Below, piece by piece: positions 1 to 9,213 of a DNA stretch of 64,000 nt; positions within the stretch are counted from its first letter, which is position 1; every line of letters begins with the position of its first letter. The notes beneath the pieces are model-generated. The model made no database searches, had not been told where the DNA came from, and was given only the letters and a program-made list of their open reading frames with translations. The DNA comes from Tritrichomonas musculus (lineage: Eukaryota; Parabasalia; Tritrichomonadida; Tritrichomonadidae), in NCBI GenBank assembly GCA_039105265.1, contig JAPFFF010000056.1, positions 558,001 to 622,000 of the forward strand, read 5' to 3'. The position numbers and the translations under genes are program-made.

Positions 1-362
1 TAATTGAAGCAATCCCTTATCTGAAAAATCACAGAAATTTACTAATGATGTGGTCAGTGAGGCAGTATGCACAAAAACAACAATTTTTGGTGCCATTGAT
101 GAACCAAAATCAGTTCTTTTTAAGAAATACAATTCCTAATTTTTCAAAAGAATTTATTAACAAAGAAAGATCAGAAACATCAGCCGCTCCAATTGATTCA
201 AACAAACTGAGAGATACTACAGAAGGTATTAAATGTGAAAAAGAAATTGAATCTTCTCAAATTGAAATTAATAATAATAATCATTCAAGAATTGATCCAT
301 GGTTTAATTTTTTTGGAGATATTGATTTACCAGAGGAAGTTTCTGATAGATATAATTTTTAA
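1..362 (+). CDS. 3' end of an unrecognised gene (partial)
   Basis: The reading frame is open from the left edge (first full codon at base 3) to the TAA at 360-362, so the gene begins outside the window. The first in-frame ATG, at 45, is probably internal. The visible 119 codons hold a Trp/Gln/Arg-containing, probably helical stretch followed by a Lys/Glu/Asn-rich tail with a run of Asn and the acidic end GDIDLPEEVSDRYNF. I see no family motif. It is kept as a real gene end because the frame runs past the ATG to the window edge and the composition is protein-like. The function is unknown. Confidence 0.55.
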   Translation, partial: IEAIPYLKNHRNLLMMWSVRQYAQKQQFLVPLMNQNQFFLRNTIPNFSKEFINKERSETSAAPIDSNKLRDTTEGIKCEKEIESSQIEINNNNHSRIDPWFNFFGDIDLPEEVSDRYNF

Positions 363-2361
363 TAATATTCAAAGAATATATAATTTTTTGAATATCAATA
401 TATTTTGAAAATATCTTTTGCTTTGACAATTGTAAAAAAAATCTTCTAATGATACAAATATCATTGTTTTCCATGCAAATTCATAATGAATATAAAAATA
501 ATACTTACATTTTTTTTCTTGTTATCAATTTTTTTGAACCGAAATTAGATTTACAAAGAACTGGAAAAAATTGATTTCAATATCAATAATGGAATGCGAA
601 TTACCTTATTTTTTCCATGAAATTTGGAACTCTCTTCAAAAAACGAAATAACATTCCATAAAATCATAACAGTTAATAATGCCAAATGAAATTCATTTAA
701 ATAATTTCATTAATGGAAAATGGAACTTATATTTATAATGAAAAAAGGTTTTAGAATTTTAGTTCTTATTTGTCTTTGATTGTATTAAAACCAATCACTT
801 AAATTGAATAAAATAAAAAGTTTTTTGAATTTCAATTCAAATTCATATCAAATTTTCATAAAAAACAATTTTTATTTTTCAGATCTTCATTGAATTTAAT
901 TTCATTCAATCCACACCAAACAAAAATTCAATTTCGAAATCATCTGAAATATGATAAAATGAATTCAGATTCATCAATTTCGCATATTTTAATTTATTAA
1001 AAATGGGATTTCATGCTCAAATTGATATAATTTGTAAAACATATTTATTATATTGATTAAACATTTTTATCATATATTTAAATTAATTTATAATAAAAAT
1101 TAAACAGTAGTGATACTCATATTAAATATATAATTGATCATATATATATTATTTATATATAAAAAATAAATTTGTAAATATTTTTTTTTTTAAGAAGTTA
1201 TATAATCAGGTTTAATATTTACAAAAAATATTGATATTCAAGGAATTATAATTGAAATAATGGTTTATTCTATTTACATAAAAACAAAAATTATAATATT
1301 TTTATTTTTTTGTTAAACTTTAAAGATTTGTTTAATTTTTTGATATATCAAGAAATTAATAGTTATAACTATAAAATTATCAAAGAATTTTCCAAAATTT
1401 CAATAAAAGATATTTATATTACTATCATTATTTCAATAATAAAGTTAATAATCAATGACTTTTGATTCATTTTGCTGCACAAATTCAATATTATTATCAT
1501 TTTAATAACAATAAAATATATAAACAATTTAAAATAAGTGAAATAAATATTAGCATCGGCGTTATTCTAAAATAAATAACTATATAATTCATTCACCAAA
1601 CAATAATTATTTGATACTCAAATCAATGAAAATGCAATTTGAAATATTTCACTGTTTTAGTTGCATTCAAAAACCATCAATCTTTTTGAGAGTGATGTAA
1701 TATTTTGAATGAGAAATTTCAATTTGATAAGAATTTACGAAATCTCATACTTACAATATAATAAAACATGGCTTGGTATAATTGATATTATCAAAAAGGA
1801 GTTTATTCATTCAAACTAATCAAAATATAATAAAATATGTTTTTGAGTATATATCTTTGAAAAATATGGACCTTTTTTGAATTCATTACGATAAAATAAA
1901 CATTGAAAAAGTTTAGTACATCAAAAATAATAATAATAATAATAATAAAAGGATTTTGATGAATAGGATATACTATCAATAAAAATCTCCATTCCAAATA
2001 AACTAGTTGAAAGGTTATTTATTTTTTTCATCAGAAATAATGTTTTCTCAAGTGATATTTTTAATAAATATATTTTCAAACATTTTTATATAATGCATTA
2101 TTGATATGAAAATTTTTTTCTTTGATAATGATTCTTATTAGGAAATGAATATAATTTTAAGTTTCATTTGGCAAAATCAGTCACTTTAATATAATAATAT
2201 AATAATAATCTAAAGATATACCTAGACCATAGATGATACAACTAAGAACCAAGTTAAAAGTATTACTTTAGTTTTGTTTTTGAACTATTATTTCATAAAA
2301 AATTAAAGATGCTTGAGGTACGATCATTTTAGAGTCAAAATAAATTTTACAATTCTAAAAT
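363..2361. other. 2-kb AT-rich intergenic region
   Basis: Very AT-rich DNA with A/T runs and short direct words and no convincing gene. A possible 64-codon minus frame at 1803-1997 is a low-complexity Ile/Phe frame over an AAT/ATT run and is not accepted as coding. I found no tRNA, long inverted repeat or decayed protein in it. The last 40 bases hold the likely promoter of the next gene. Confidence 0.5.
2324..2329 (+). promoter_or_regulatory. Initiator-like TCATTT
   Basis: Matches the trichomonad Initiator TCAYWW. It lies 33 bases before the ATG at 2362, within the short leader lengths usual in trichomonads. Assigned by motif and position only. Confidence 0.4.
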
Positions 2362-4173
2362 ATGAAGTTTATTGTTACTTCAACAAATAAGGTTAAAACA
2401 CAAGCTGTGGAGGCAACGCTTCAGAAAATACTTAGTGACCCATCTCTCAGATATTCAGTGGAAGGATGCTCTGCTAATTCTGACGTTTCAGATCAACCAA
2501 AATCGCTTGAAGAAACAAAGCGCGGCGCTATTAATCGAATATTCAACTGCAATGTTTCAGATGCCGATTATTACATAAGTATTGAATCCGGAGTTGAAAG
2601 AGAATATGATAATACATATTCATTTACTTTTGCTGCAATATGCGATCACACGAAGAATCGATTTGGATTTGGCCTTTCAACAAAATTCATAGTTCCTGAT
2701 GATAATGCAAATAAAATTCAATCTGGGTCATCTTTGGGATCAATAGTACATAATCCAAATGGCTTAATTTCCGAATTAACAAATGATTTAATCAGACGCT
2801 CAGATTTAATTTCAGAGGCTGTTATTTCTGCACTGATTCCATTTCATTTTACTTCAACATCGCTTCCTGAAAATAGCCCTCCTGAACTGACACGATTTTA
2901 CAATTCATTAAATCAAATCGAAAAAGGATCTTTAACTTCACAAATCCGAAATCTTGATCTTATTCCTCCAAAGACAGTTGATGTCAAATCAATAACATCT
3001 GATATTGAACCACTTTCTCTACCTGATCCTTGTGATGATGAAGAACGCAATGATATATTCGAGAATGGTATCACTGCTCTTTCAGATGGTGAAGTTGCTG
3101 TGGTTATTATGGCAGGTGGCCAAGGAAGCCGTTTAGCCGCTCCTGTTCCCAAAGCTCTCATGGAACTCGATATACCATCACATTCAACTCTTTTAAGTTT
3201 ACAACTACGCCGTATTTACAGACTTGAAAAGAAATATTGCGATAATGGATCTTCCATTCCAACTTATATTTTAACTAGCGATAGCACTCACAGTGCAATA
3301 TCATCTTATTTAATTCGAAACCAATATTTTGGTGTCAAAAGCATCAAGCTTATCAAACAGCCTACATTACCAGCTCGATTTCCAGAAAATAACGGCTTTG
3401 TTTTAAGTGAAAAAGGGAAAGTGCTCGTTGCACCAAATGGGAATGGTTCTGTATTTTCATGTTTGAAAGAATCAGGAGCACTTGCCGAGATGGTTCAAAA
3501 AGGCGTCAAATATGTTGATATCCATCCAATTGACAACGCACTAGCAAGACCAGCTGACCCATTTTTCGTTGGTTCTCTGATATATGAAGAAGGCGATGCT
3601 GCTCTGAAAGTTGTACGAAAAGTTGGTGGTGGCGAAAAAATTGGAACACTTTGTAAAAACAAAAAAACTGGCAAAACAGTTGTTGTTGAATATTCTGAAT
3701 TACCAAAAGATGCTCCTCCTAATGCCTTCATGGTTGGCAACACCGGCCTTCATTTGTTCACAACAGATATTATTCAAAAAGTTGCTGATGCACAACTTCC
3801 ATATCACATCGCTGTCAAAAACGAAAAAGTCGTTGTTAACGATAATGGCGATAGAGACATGGCTGTTGTACACAAATTTGAACGATTTATTTTTGATGCT
3901 TTTAATTATTGCGATAATGTTGTCCTCTTTGAAGCTGATAGAAATGACGAATTTGCCCCTGTAAAAAATGCACCAGGAGCACCTGTCGATTCTCCTGATA
4001 CAGCAAAAGAGTTACTTTTGCAATTACACAAGAAATGGGCAATTTTAAACGGAATGAAATTCCAAGGCAAAGATGCTGTAATCGAATTCAAACCAGAAAC
4101 AACCTATTCAGGGGAAGATCTACAAAATCTTGATTTAAGAGGAAAAGTTATTTCATCTCCGACTATAATTTAA
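2362..4173 (+). CDS. Fusion: YjjX-type NTP phosphatase + UDP-N-acetylglucosamine pyrophosphorylase
   Basis: 603 residues and two enzymes in one frame. Residues 1-165 match the inosine/xanthosine triphosphatase (YjjX) family: MKFIVTSTNKVKTQAVE at the N-terminus, DVSDQPKSLEETKRGA near 41-56 and an IESGVE block near 73-78. That family hydrolyses non-canonical purine NTPs. After a linker (about 165-240), residues 240-590 match eukaryotic UAP1, which makes UDP-GlcNAc from UTP and GlcNAc-1-P: the nucleotide-binding signature MAGGQGSRL with PVPK at 250-264, APNGNGSVF near 358-366, EYSELP near 443 and NTGLHLF near 460. The pyrophosphorylase part is shorter than a full UAP1 and the YjjX domain takes the place of its N-terminal helices. 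No stop or frame change separates the parts, so the fusion looks real. Likely cytosolic. It may pair NTP-pool cleaning with a UTP-consuming step, which is inference. Confidence 0.85.
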   Translation: MKFIVTSTNKVKTQAVEATLQKILSDPSLRYSVEGCSANSDVSDQPKSLEETKRGAINRIFNCNVSDADYYISIESGVEREYDNTYSFTFAAICDHTKNRFGFGLSTKFIVPDDNANKIQSGSSLGSIVHNPNGLISELTNDLIRRSDLISEAVISALIPFHFTSTSLPENSPPELTRFYNSLNQIEKGSLTSQIRNLDLIPPKTVDVKSITSDIEPLSLPDPCDDEERNDIFENGITALSDGEVAVVIMAGGQGSRLAAPVPKALMELDIPSHSTLLSLQLRRIYRLEKKYCDNGSSIPTYILTSDSTHSAISSYLIRNQYFGVKSIKLIKQPTLPARFPENNGFVLSEKGKVLVAPNGNGSVFSCLKESGALAEMVQKGVKYVDIHPIDNALARPADPFFVGSLIYEEGDAALKVVRKVGGGEKIGTLCKNKKTGKTVVVEYSELPKDAPPNAFMVGNTGLHLFTTDIIQKVADAQLPYHIAVKNEKVVVNDNGDRDMAVVHKFERFIFDAFNYCDNVVLFEADRNDEFAPVKNAPGAPVDSPDTAKELLLQLHKKWAILNGMKFQGKDAVIEFKPETTYSGEDLQNLDLRGKVISSPTII

Positions 4174-4327
4174 TTACAAATTTATATATATATTTATATT
4201 ATTAATATTATTTTTTTTTTAAAGTAAAGATGTTTTATTATAAATGAATTTAGCTACATCTAACTTTTTTTTTTTTTTGAAATTATTAATATCACAAAAA
4301 TTTTTACTAACGAGAAATAATAATATT

Positions 4328-6031
4328 TTATAGTGAATAATTAAGAGTATACGATATTCTTCTATATGCCTCGCTTGCTTTTTCATGCCCTAAATAAGTT
4401 GCCATTTTATAATAACGAGCAGCTTCAAATTTATCCATTTTTACTCCTTCTCCAGATTCGAGCATATCACCATAATAAAACATAGCATCCATATAACCTC
4501 GATCAGCTGACATTTTATAATATTTAGCTGCTTCAGTTTTATTCATTGAAATATCTTCACCGAAATCGAGAAGTTGGGCATAACCAAACAAAGCACATTC
4601 ATTGTTTTGGTCAGCAGCCATTTTAAGGTAACGAATTGCTTCTTTAGTATCTTTTGGGACACCATCTCCATTATCTAGCGATACGTAATAATTCAACATT
4701 CCTCTACAATTTCCTTCATCAGCTGCCATTTTGTAATATTTAACAGCTTCCTCTTGGTTAGGCTCAACGCCAGTTCCGAATTCGAGCATTATTCCATAAT
4801 TATTCATTGAGACGAGATTTCCAAGATCTGCTGCTTTTTTATAATAGAAGGCAGCCTGTTCCTTGTTTGATTCAATTCCTTGTCCATTATCTAACATCAG
4901 TCCGTAACTATTCATTGCATCGGGATGTCCGAGATCAGCTGCCATTTTATAGTAACGAACAGCTTCTTTATCGTTCTTTTTAATCCCGTCTCCTTTCTCA
5001 AGCATGAGAGCGTAGTAATACATCGCATTCGATCTTCCATGATCTGCAGCAATTTTGAAATATTTCGATGCTTTTTCTTTGTCTTCTTCGATTCCATATC
5101 CAAAATACAAAAAGTTTCCATACAAAAAAATCGATTCCAAATCTCCTTGATCAGCCTTCTCTATGACTTTATTCGAAAAAGATAAAAAGTAATGATTAAT
5201 CATATTAATATAATTCTTTACTTCTTTGTCATCAATCTCTCCAAAAACGGTTTCAAACTCCTTTTTGTTTTGAATGATTTCTTTGTAAATCATTGAAAAA
5301 AAAGGTTTGACAAAAAAATCTGACGAAAAACCGTTTAATAGAAAAGTTTGCAACCATTGCGATTTAATCATTGAACAATCTGGAATCATCTTGATCGTTC
5401 TTTTCTTGTTTTCTATCATTTCACTCTCAGAAAACGGTTTTTTACCAGTTATTAATTCATAAGCAATAATTGAGAAATTATACAAGTCATCCGATTGAGC
5501 TCTTATTCGCTTAAAATAGAATTCTTCATCCGTGGCTTCCTTATATATTTCATAATTCACTATATGAGGATAATAATTTTCATCTAGAAAAATGTTATTC
5601 ATGCTTAAATTGCCGTGAATTATGAAATTGAAATAAAAAAATCTCATTCCAATTGAAATGCCAAGTAAATTGATGTATTTTTTGGTGCCAGTAAAATTTA
5701 AATCTCCATATTTGTGAATATTGGCCATTACTTCTGATAATGTCCCATTTGCCATATAAATGGTCGTAATAGTTGGAAATTGATTATTTTCATGTGGCTC
5801 AAAATTAATAATGGGCAAAAGAGATGGATGACCTGAGATTCGTGATATTTTTTGCATACTTGTAATAAAATTTTTCTCATCTTGGTGAGATTCATATTTT
5901 TTTTGAAAGATAATTTTAAGATATATAAGGTTTGTTTTCAAATCTATAAGAATAATATGCCTATAATTACCTATTTTAACATTCCGTATTTGCCTACAAT
6001 ATTTTAAATCGATTAATCCATTTGAATTCAT
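4328..6031 (-). CDS. Sel1-repeat protein with a degenerate protein-kinase domain
   Basis: 567 residues. About 1-255 has a protein-kinase fold pattern, but the catalytic loop reads HGNLSMNN (near 139-146) where active kinases have HRDLKxxN, and the DFG position reads VNYE (near 157). The catalytic Asp and metal-binding Asp are therefore gone and it is probably a pseudokinase. Residues about 295-560 are seven full 36-residue Sel1/TPR-like repeats plus a partial one, each with A.xYYKMAADxG and a following helix, such as EAVRYYKMAADLG. Sel1 repeats form superhelical scaffolds for partner proteins. Kinase-Sel1 proteins are very numerous in trichomonads, so this is one member of a large family. Its gene stands tail to tail with the UAP fusion. 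An AAACTTTTTC motif lies 30 bases upstream of the ATG. Confidence 0.85.
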   Translation of the reverse strand: MNSNGLIDLKYCRQIRNVKIGNYRHIILIDLKTNLIYLKIIFQKKYESHQDEKNFITSMQKISRISGHPSLLPIINFEPHENNQFPTITTIYMANGTLSEVMANIHKYGDLNFTGTKKYINLLGISIGMRFFYFNFIIHGNLSMNNIFLDENYYPHIVNYEIYKEATDEEFYFKRIRAQSDDLYNFSIIAYELITGKKPFSESEMIENKKRTIKMIPDCSMIKSQWLQTFLLNGFSSDFFVKPFFSMIYKEIIQNKKEFETVFGEIDDKEVKNYINMINHYFLSFSNKVIEKADQGDLESIFLYGNFLYFGYGIEEDKEKASKYFKIAADHGRSNAMYYYALMLEKGDGIKKNDKEAVRYYKMAADLGHPDAMNSYGLMLDNGQGIESNKEQAAFYYKKAADLGNLVSMNNYGIMLEFGTGVEPNQEEAVKYYKMAADEGNCRGMLNYYVSLDNGDGVPKDTKEAIRYLKMAADQNNECALFGYAQLLDFGEDISMNKTEAAKYYKMSADRGYMDAMFYYGDMLESGEGVKMDKFEAARYYKMATYLGHEKASEAYRRISYTLNYSL

Positions 6032-6060
6032 TCTAGATTTTTTTTAAAACATCCCTCATT

Positions 6061-6070
6061 GAAAAAGTTT
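6061..6070 (-). promoter_or_regulatory. AAACTTTTTC motif upstream of the Sel1 pseudokinase
   Basis: On the coding strand the sequence reads AAACTTTTTC, 30 bases before the ATG at 6031. No TCAYWW Initiator is seen nearby. The same 10-mer or a close variant precedes several other genes in the window. Confidence 0.4.
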
Positions 6071-6522
6071 GAAAAAAATTTTCTTACTTTTTTTACCTAT
6101 ATATATCCTAAATATGAAAACAAAAATTAACAAAAAACTAGGCTTTAAATGATCAATGACAATTTTTAAGTATTTTTTCTTTTTTGAAAGGAAATTTGCT
6201 GCCGTTTTGATTGGCATTACTCATTTAGGTTATTTTCAATTTAAAATGACCACAAATTTAAAGACTAGACAATAGAAAATTTGACTTTATTCAATTCATT
6301 TTTCATTTCAGAAGGACTTGCAATTAAAATAATATGACTTCATATTCAAATCAAAATAATTCTATTGTATTCTAGGTTTATCTTGAAGTTTACACAATGG
6401 AAAATTAGTCATGGAATATATTACCTAGCATTAGACTGCAGAGAGAATCCAGAAATCAAATCAGCATTTCTAAAAAAAAAAAAGATTATTCACATTTCAA
6501 GAACACACACCTATTATGATCA

Positions 6523-7050
6523 GCAATTTATCTAGATATTGTCAAAATACTCGGCATGATAAAGTTTATTATCTAGAATACAATTTTTGACAATCTCAAA
6601 GAATCTGATTTTCTTGACAGTTTTAATGAATCTTCCCAAGATGCCATTTGCCTTGATTCACTCTCTTTTTCTCGATATTGATGAAGGGACAATCACTCTT
6701 AATCTCCAAAGCTATAAGACTTACACGGCACTGGCAGAAGCCGAAAGTTTATTGAGACTGATGATCTTTACATCTAAGGGCTTTTCTTACCTTGCTTTGA
6801 ACATGCAAAATGATTATTCTAATCATTGTACAACTTTTTCTGAAATCATTGAAAAAATTGAGATTAAAAAAAAAAAAAAAAAATGGCAAAAATACATATC
6901 GCGCCTGATTATGGCTGCTTATTCAAGCAGATGGAGGCTGTTTTATCTGATGAGACAATTTCATCTGCATGTATATATGTCCTCCTTGATGCAGAGATTA
7001 ATTGGCTTTAAATGAATTCAATGATGCAAAGATTAGTAAGTGATCTTTAA
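6523..7050 (+). pseudogene. Decayed MSH4-like MutS homologue fragment
   Basis: No intact frame, but three blocks in shifting frames resemble the meiotic mismatch-repair family protein MSH4. LSRYCQNT near 6530 resembles the LSQFADNT block of MSH4. A block from about 6595 to 6860 has the MSH4 pattern of SLCIAEFSTV then QSKYYCLAAVAALLKY, here seen as DEGTITLNLQSYKTYTALAE and ESLLRLMIF. A third block from 6883 to 7011 (MAKIHIAPDYGCLFKQMEAV and on) may match the lever region. Frameshifts lie between the blocks, an 18-A run interrupts at about 6868, and no Walker/ATPase end is present. It is a dead fragment of a meiotic recombination gene. The family call rests on pattern matching by eye. Confidence 0.5.
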
Positions 7051-7099
7051 CTATTAAACATACTCACAAAGCAAAATTCATGTTTCTTTAATAATGAAC

Positions 7100-7171
7100 G
7101 GGTGATTAGCTCAGTGGTAGAGCGCTACTTTAGCATAGTAGAGGCCAGGGGTTCAACTCCCCTATCATCCA
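7100..7171 (+). tRNA. tRNA-Ala (anticodon AGC)
   Basis: A clean 72-nt cloverleaf. The acceptor stem GGGTGAT/ATCATCC has one G-T pair, the D stem GCTC/GAGC encloses AGTGGTA, and the anticodon stem CTACT/AGTAG carries the loop TTAGCAT with anticodon AGC. The T arm AGGGG/CCCCT has loop TTCAACT, and A is the discriminator base. There is no intron and no encoded CCA. A run of 11 T at 7172-7182 is the RNA polymerase III terminator. Confidence 0.97.
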
Positions 7172-7182
7172 TTTTTTTTTTT
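7172..7182 (+). terminator. Pol III terminator of tRNA-Ala
   Basis: Eleven T residues directly after the tRNA discriminator base. Confidence 0.8.
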
Positions 7183-7640
7183 AAAAATTTTAATAAAACT
7201 ATAAAATAGCAATATCTTTTAAATAACATAAAGTAAAAAAAGATTTTAATATAACATTTAGCTCTTCAATATCTCAATTTCAACCAAAGATTAAATATTT
7301 ATATTACCATTTTTTGTTCTGATTCAGAAATTTTTATTCAGCTAAAAAATGTTTATTTTTTAATTTTTTTTTAAATTTAGATTTATATGAAAGATGTCAT
7401 TTATTTATCAGGAATATCTATTTTTATTAACTAAATCACTTCTATAACGATATTTTAAAAATCATATTTTAGCATTTATTCATTAAATTCACATTAAATA
7501 TTTAACAATATAAATATAAGGATAAAATATTAACAGCTTTTTCTTTTAATCATTTGGATATTAATATTTTTTGATAAAATTTCTTTTTAAAACTTTTTGT
7601 ATGATATAAAAATAAAAGAAAACTCGTTTTTTATTTAGAA
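7183..7640. other. AT-rich spacer with promoter-like motif
   Basis: No gene or repeat is seen. At 7590-7599 it has AAACTTTTTG in the sense direction, 41 bases before the ATG at 7641. No Initiator TCAYWW is close to that ATG. Confidence 0.45.
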
Positions 7641-8921
7641 ATGTCTACTCTTCCACGCCTTCCTGCAAAATTCCGTGGACTTACAAATGGAAATGGAGTC
7701 CCAATATTAAGTACATCACAGCTTGCGAACAAATCACCATATTTTCAATCATCACGACAAACTAACTCATCACTTTCATCTCCAAATAACTCTGCTCATT
7801 CTCATAAATCGACTTCTGTAAACCATCAACTTCAAGGAATACGTGACGCAGCATTGAAAAAATATGAAGCATACAATTCTCAATTACGCCAAATGGAAAG
7901 AAATTTTCAACTTGATATAAAAAAATCTGAGCAACAATCTACTCGCAACTTGTCAAAACTTATTGATCTTATTTCTTCATTATCATCCGAAATGTTTCAA
8001 CTTAATAATCAATCTAATTTACTTAAAAATAAAATTGACTTCCTCAGAAATAAGCTTATAGAAACTCAATCCTCGGGAACTGAAACATTTTTATCTCCTT
8101 TAAAAAATGGATTTGATGCATTTGGCCAAGAGTTTGAAGAAGCTTTGAGAAATATAAATACTCTATTTTCTAATTTAGATAATAGAGTTAAAATGGTTCA
8201 GAAAGATTTTGATATTATTAAATTTATTAATTCAGAAATTACTAATATAAATGAATTAATTACTGATCTTCAAAAAGGCTTACAAGATAATTCTTCTCAG
8301 TTATTATATATTCGTGATGAACTTGATGAAACTCTAAATTGCCAACAAGTGAATACTACAAAACGCCTCCAAGATCGAATGTCAACATTACGTTCGAGAA
8401 TTGATAATCTTGAACAAGATGCTTTTCAATCTTTAAATAAATCACAAAATGTTATTGCAGATTCTCAAACTGCACAATATGAAATGCGAGAGCTATTTAA
8501 TAACTCAATGAATGTTATAACATCTTCATTTAAATCAAAAATTAATGAATCAAAAAAATCGTTATTTGATTTGCAACAAACGCGATTCGAGCAAATTGAT
8601 ACTATTCATTCAAGGCTATCTAAGACAAGTGAATCAATTGCAAAAATGAGAAAGAAAAAATTAAAGAATGTATCACAAAATCAATCATCAAAGAATCAAT
8701 CACTCCAACCAGAAATAGATAAACTTACAAAGAAAGTTGAAGATTTAGAGAATCAATTAAATAGGAAAATGACATCAAGAAAAAGCCAAACTAAGAAATC
8801 TGATTCTAAATCAAAGAAAAATAAGAACGCTCCTAATAAAGGTGTTCGTATTTTTTATAATATACAGGAAAATAATAATATTGAAATCATTATTGTTGAT
8901 GAAGATGGCAATGTTATTTAA
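7641..8921 (+). CDS. Coiled-coil protein, probably cytoskeletal
   Basis: 426 residues. Residues 1-60 are Ser/Thr/Asn/Pro-rich and probably disordered. About 65-330 is a long amphipathic helix with heptad spacing of Leu/Ile and many Gln, Asn, Asp and Lys. About 335-405 is strongly basic (KMRKKKLKN, a second short coiled coil, then KKSDSKSKKNKN). The last 20 residues are acidic and hydrophobic (NNIEIIIVDEDGNVI). A Pro/Ser head followed by a rod is seen in SF-assemblin-type fibre proteins of flagellates, but I see no diagnostic match, so this is only a possibility. There is no signal peptide or membrane segment. The gene converges on the TRAPPC9-like gene. Confidence 0.7.
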   Translation: MSTLPRLPAKFRGLTNGNGVPILSTSQLANKSPYFQSSRQTNSSLSSPNNSAHSHKSTSVNHQLQGIRDAALKKYEAYNSQLRQMERNFQLDIKKSEQQSTRNLSKLIDLISSLSSEMFQLNNQSNLLKNKIDFLRNKLIETQSSGTETFLSPLKNGFDAFGQEFEEALRNINTLFSNLDNRVKMVQKDFDIIKFINSEITNINELITDLQKGLQDNSSQLLYIRDELDETLNCQQVNTTKRLQDRMSTLRSRIDNLEQDAFQSLNKSQNVIADSQTAQYEMRELFNNSMNVITSSFKSKINESKKSLFDLQQTRFEQIDTIHSRLSKTSESIAKMRKKKLKNVSQNQSSKNQSLQPEIDKLTKKVEDLENQLNRKMTSRKSQTKKSDSKSKKNKNAPNKGVRIFYNIQENNNIEIIIVDEDGNVI

Positions 8922-9213
8922 ATATTACACTCCAGATATCTAGGATAGTTTTCCTATACTTGCTTCTTTATCCATTAAGAAGTATAATATTTTGACAAAC
9001 CAAAACATCCCCTATAAATAATATAGAACTATTATTGTCATTATGTATTTTGATAATAAAACAATTTTGCGACTTAATTCTTTATTCATATAAAAACTTA
9101 GGAGATTTAAAAAGTACGAAACAAAACCAAGCTTTTATAAAATATTTAATTATAAAACAACAACAATAAAGTCTAATCATTAAAATTATTAAACAACAAC
9201 AATATAATTAAAC

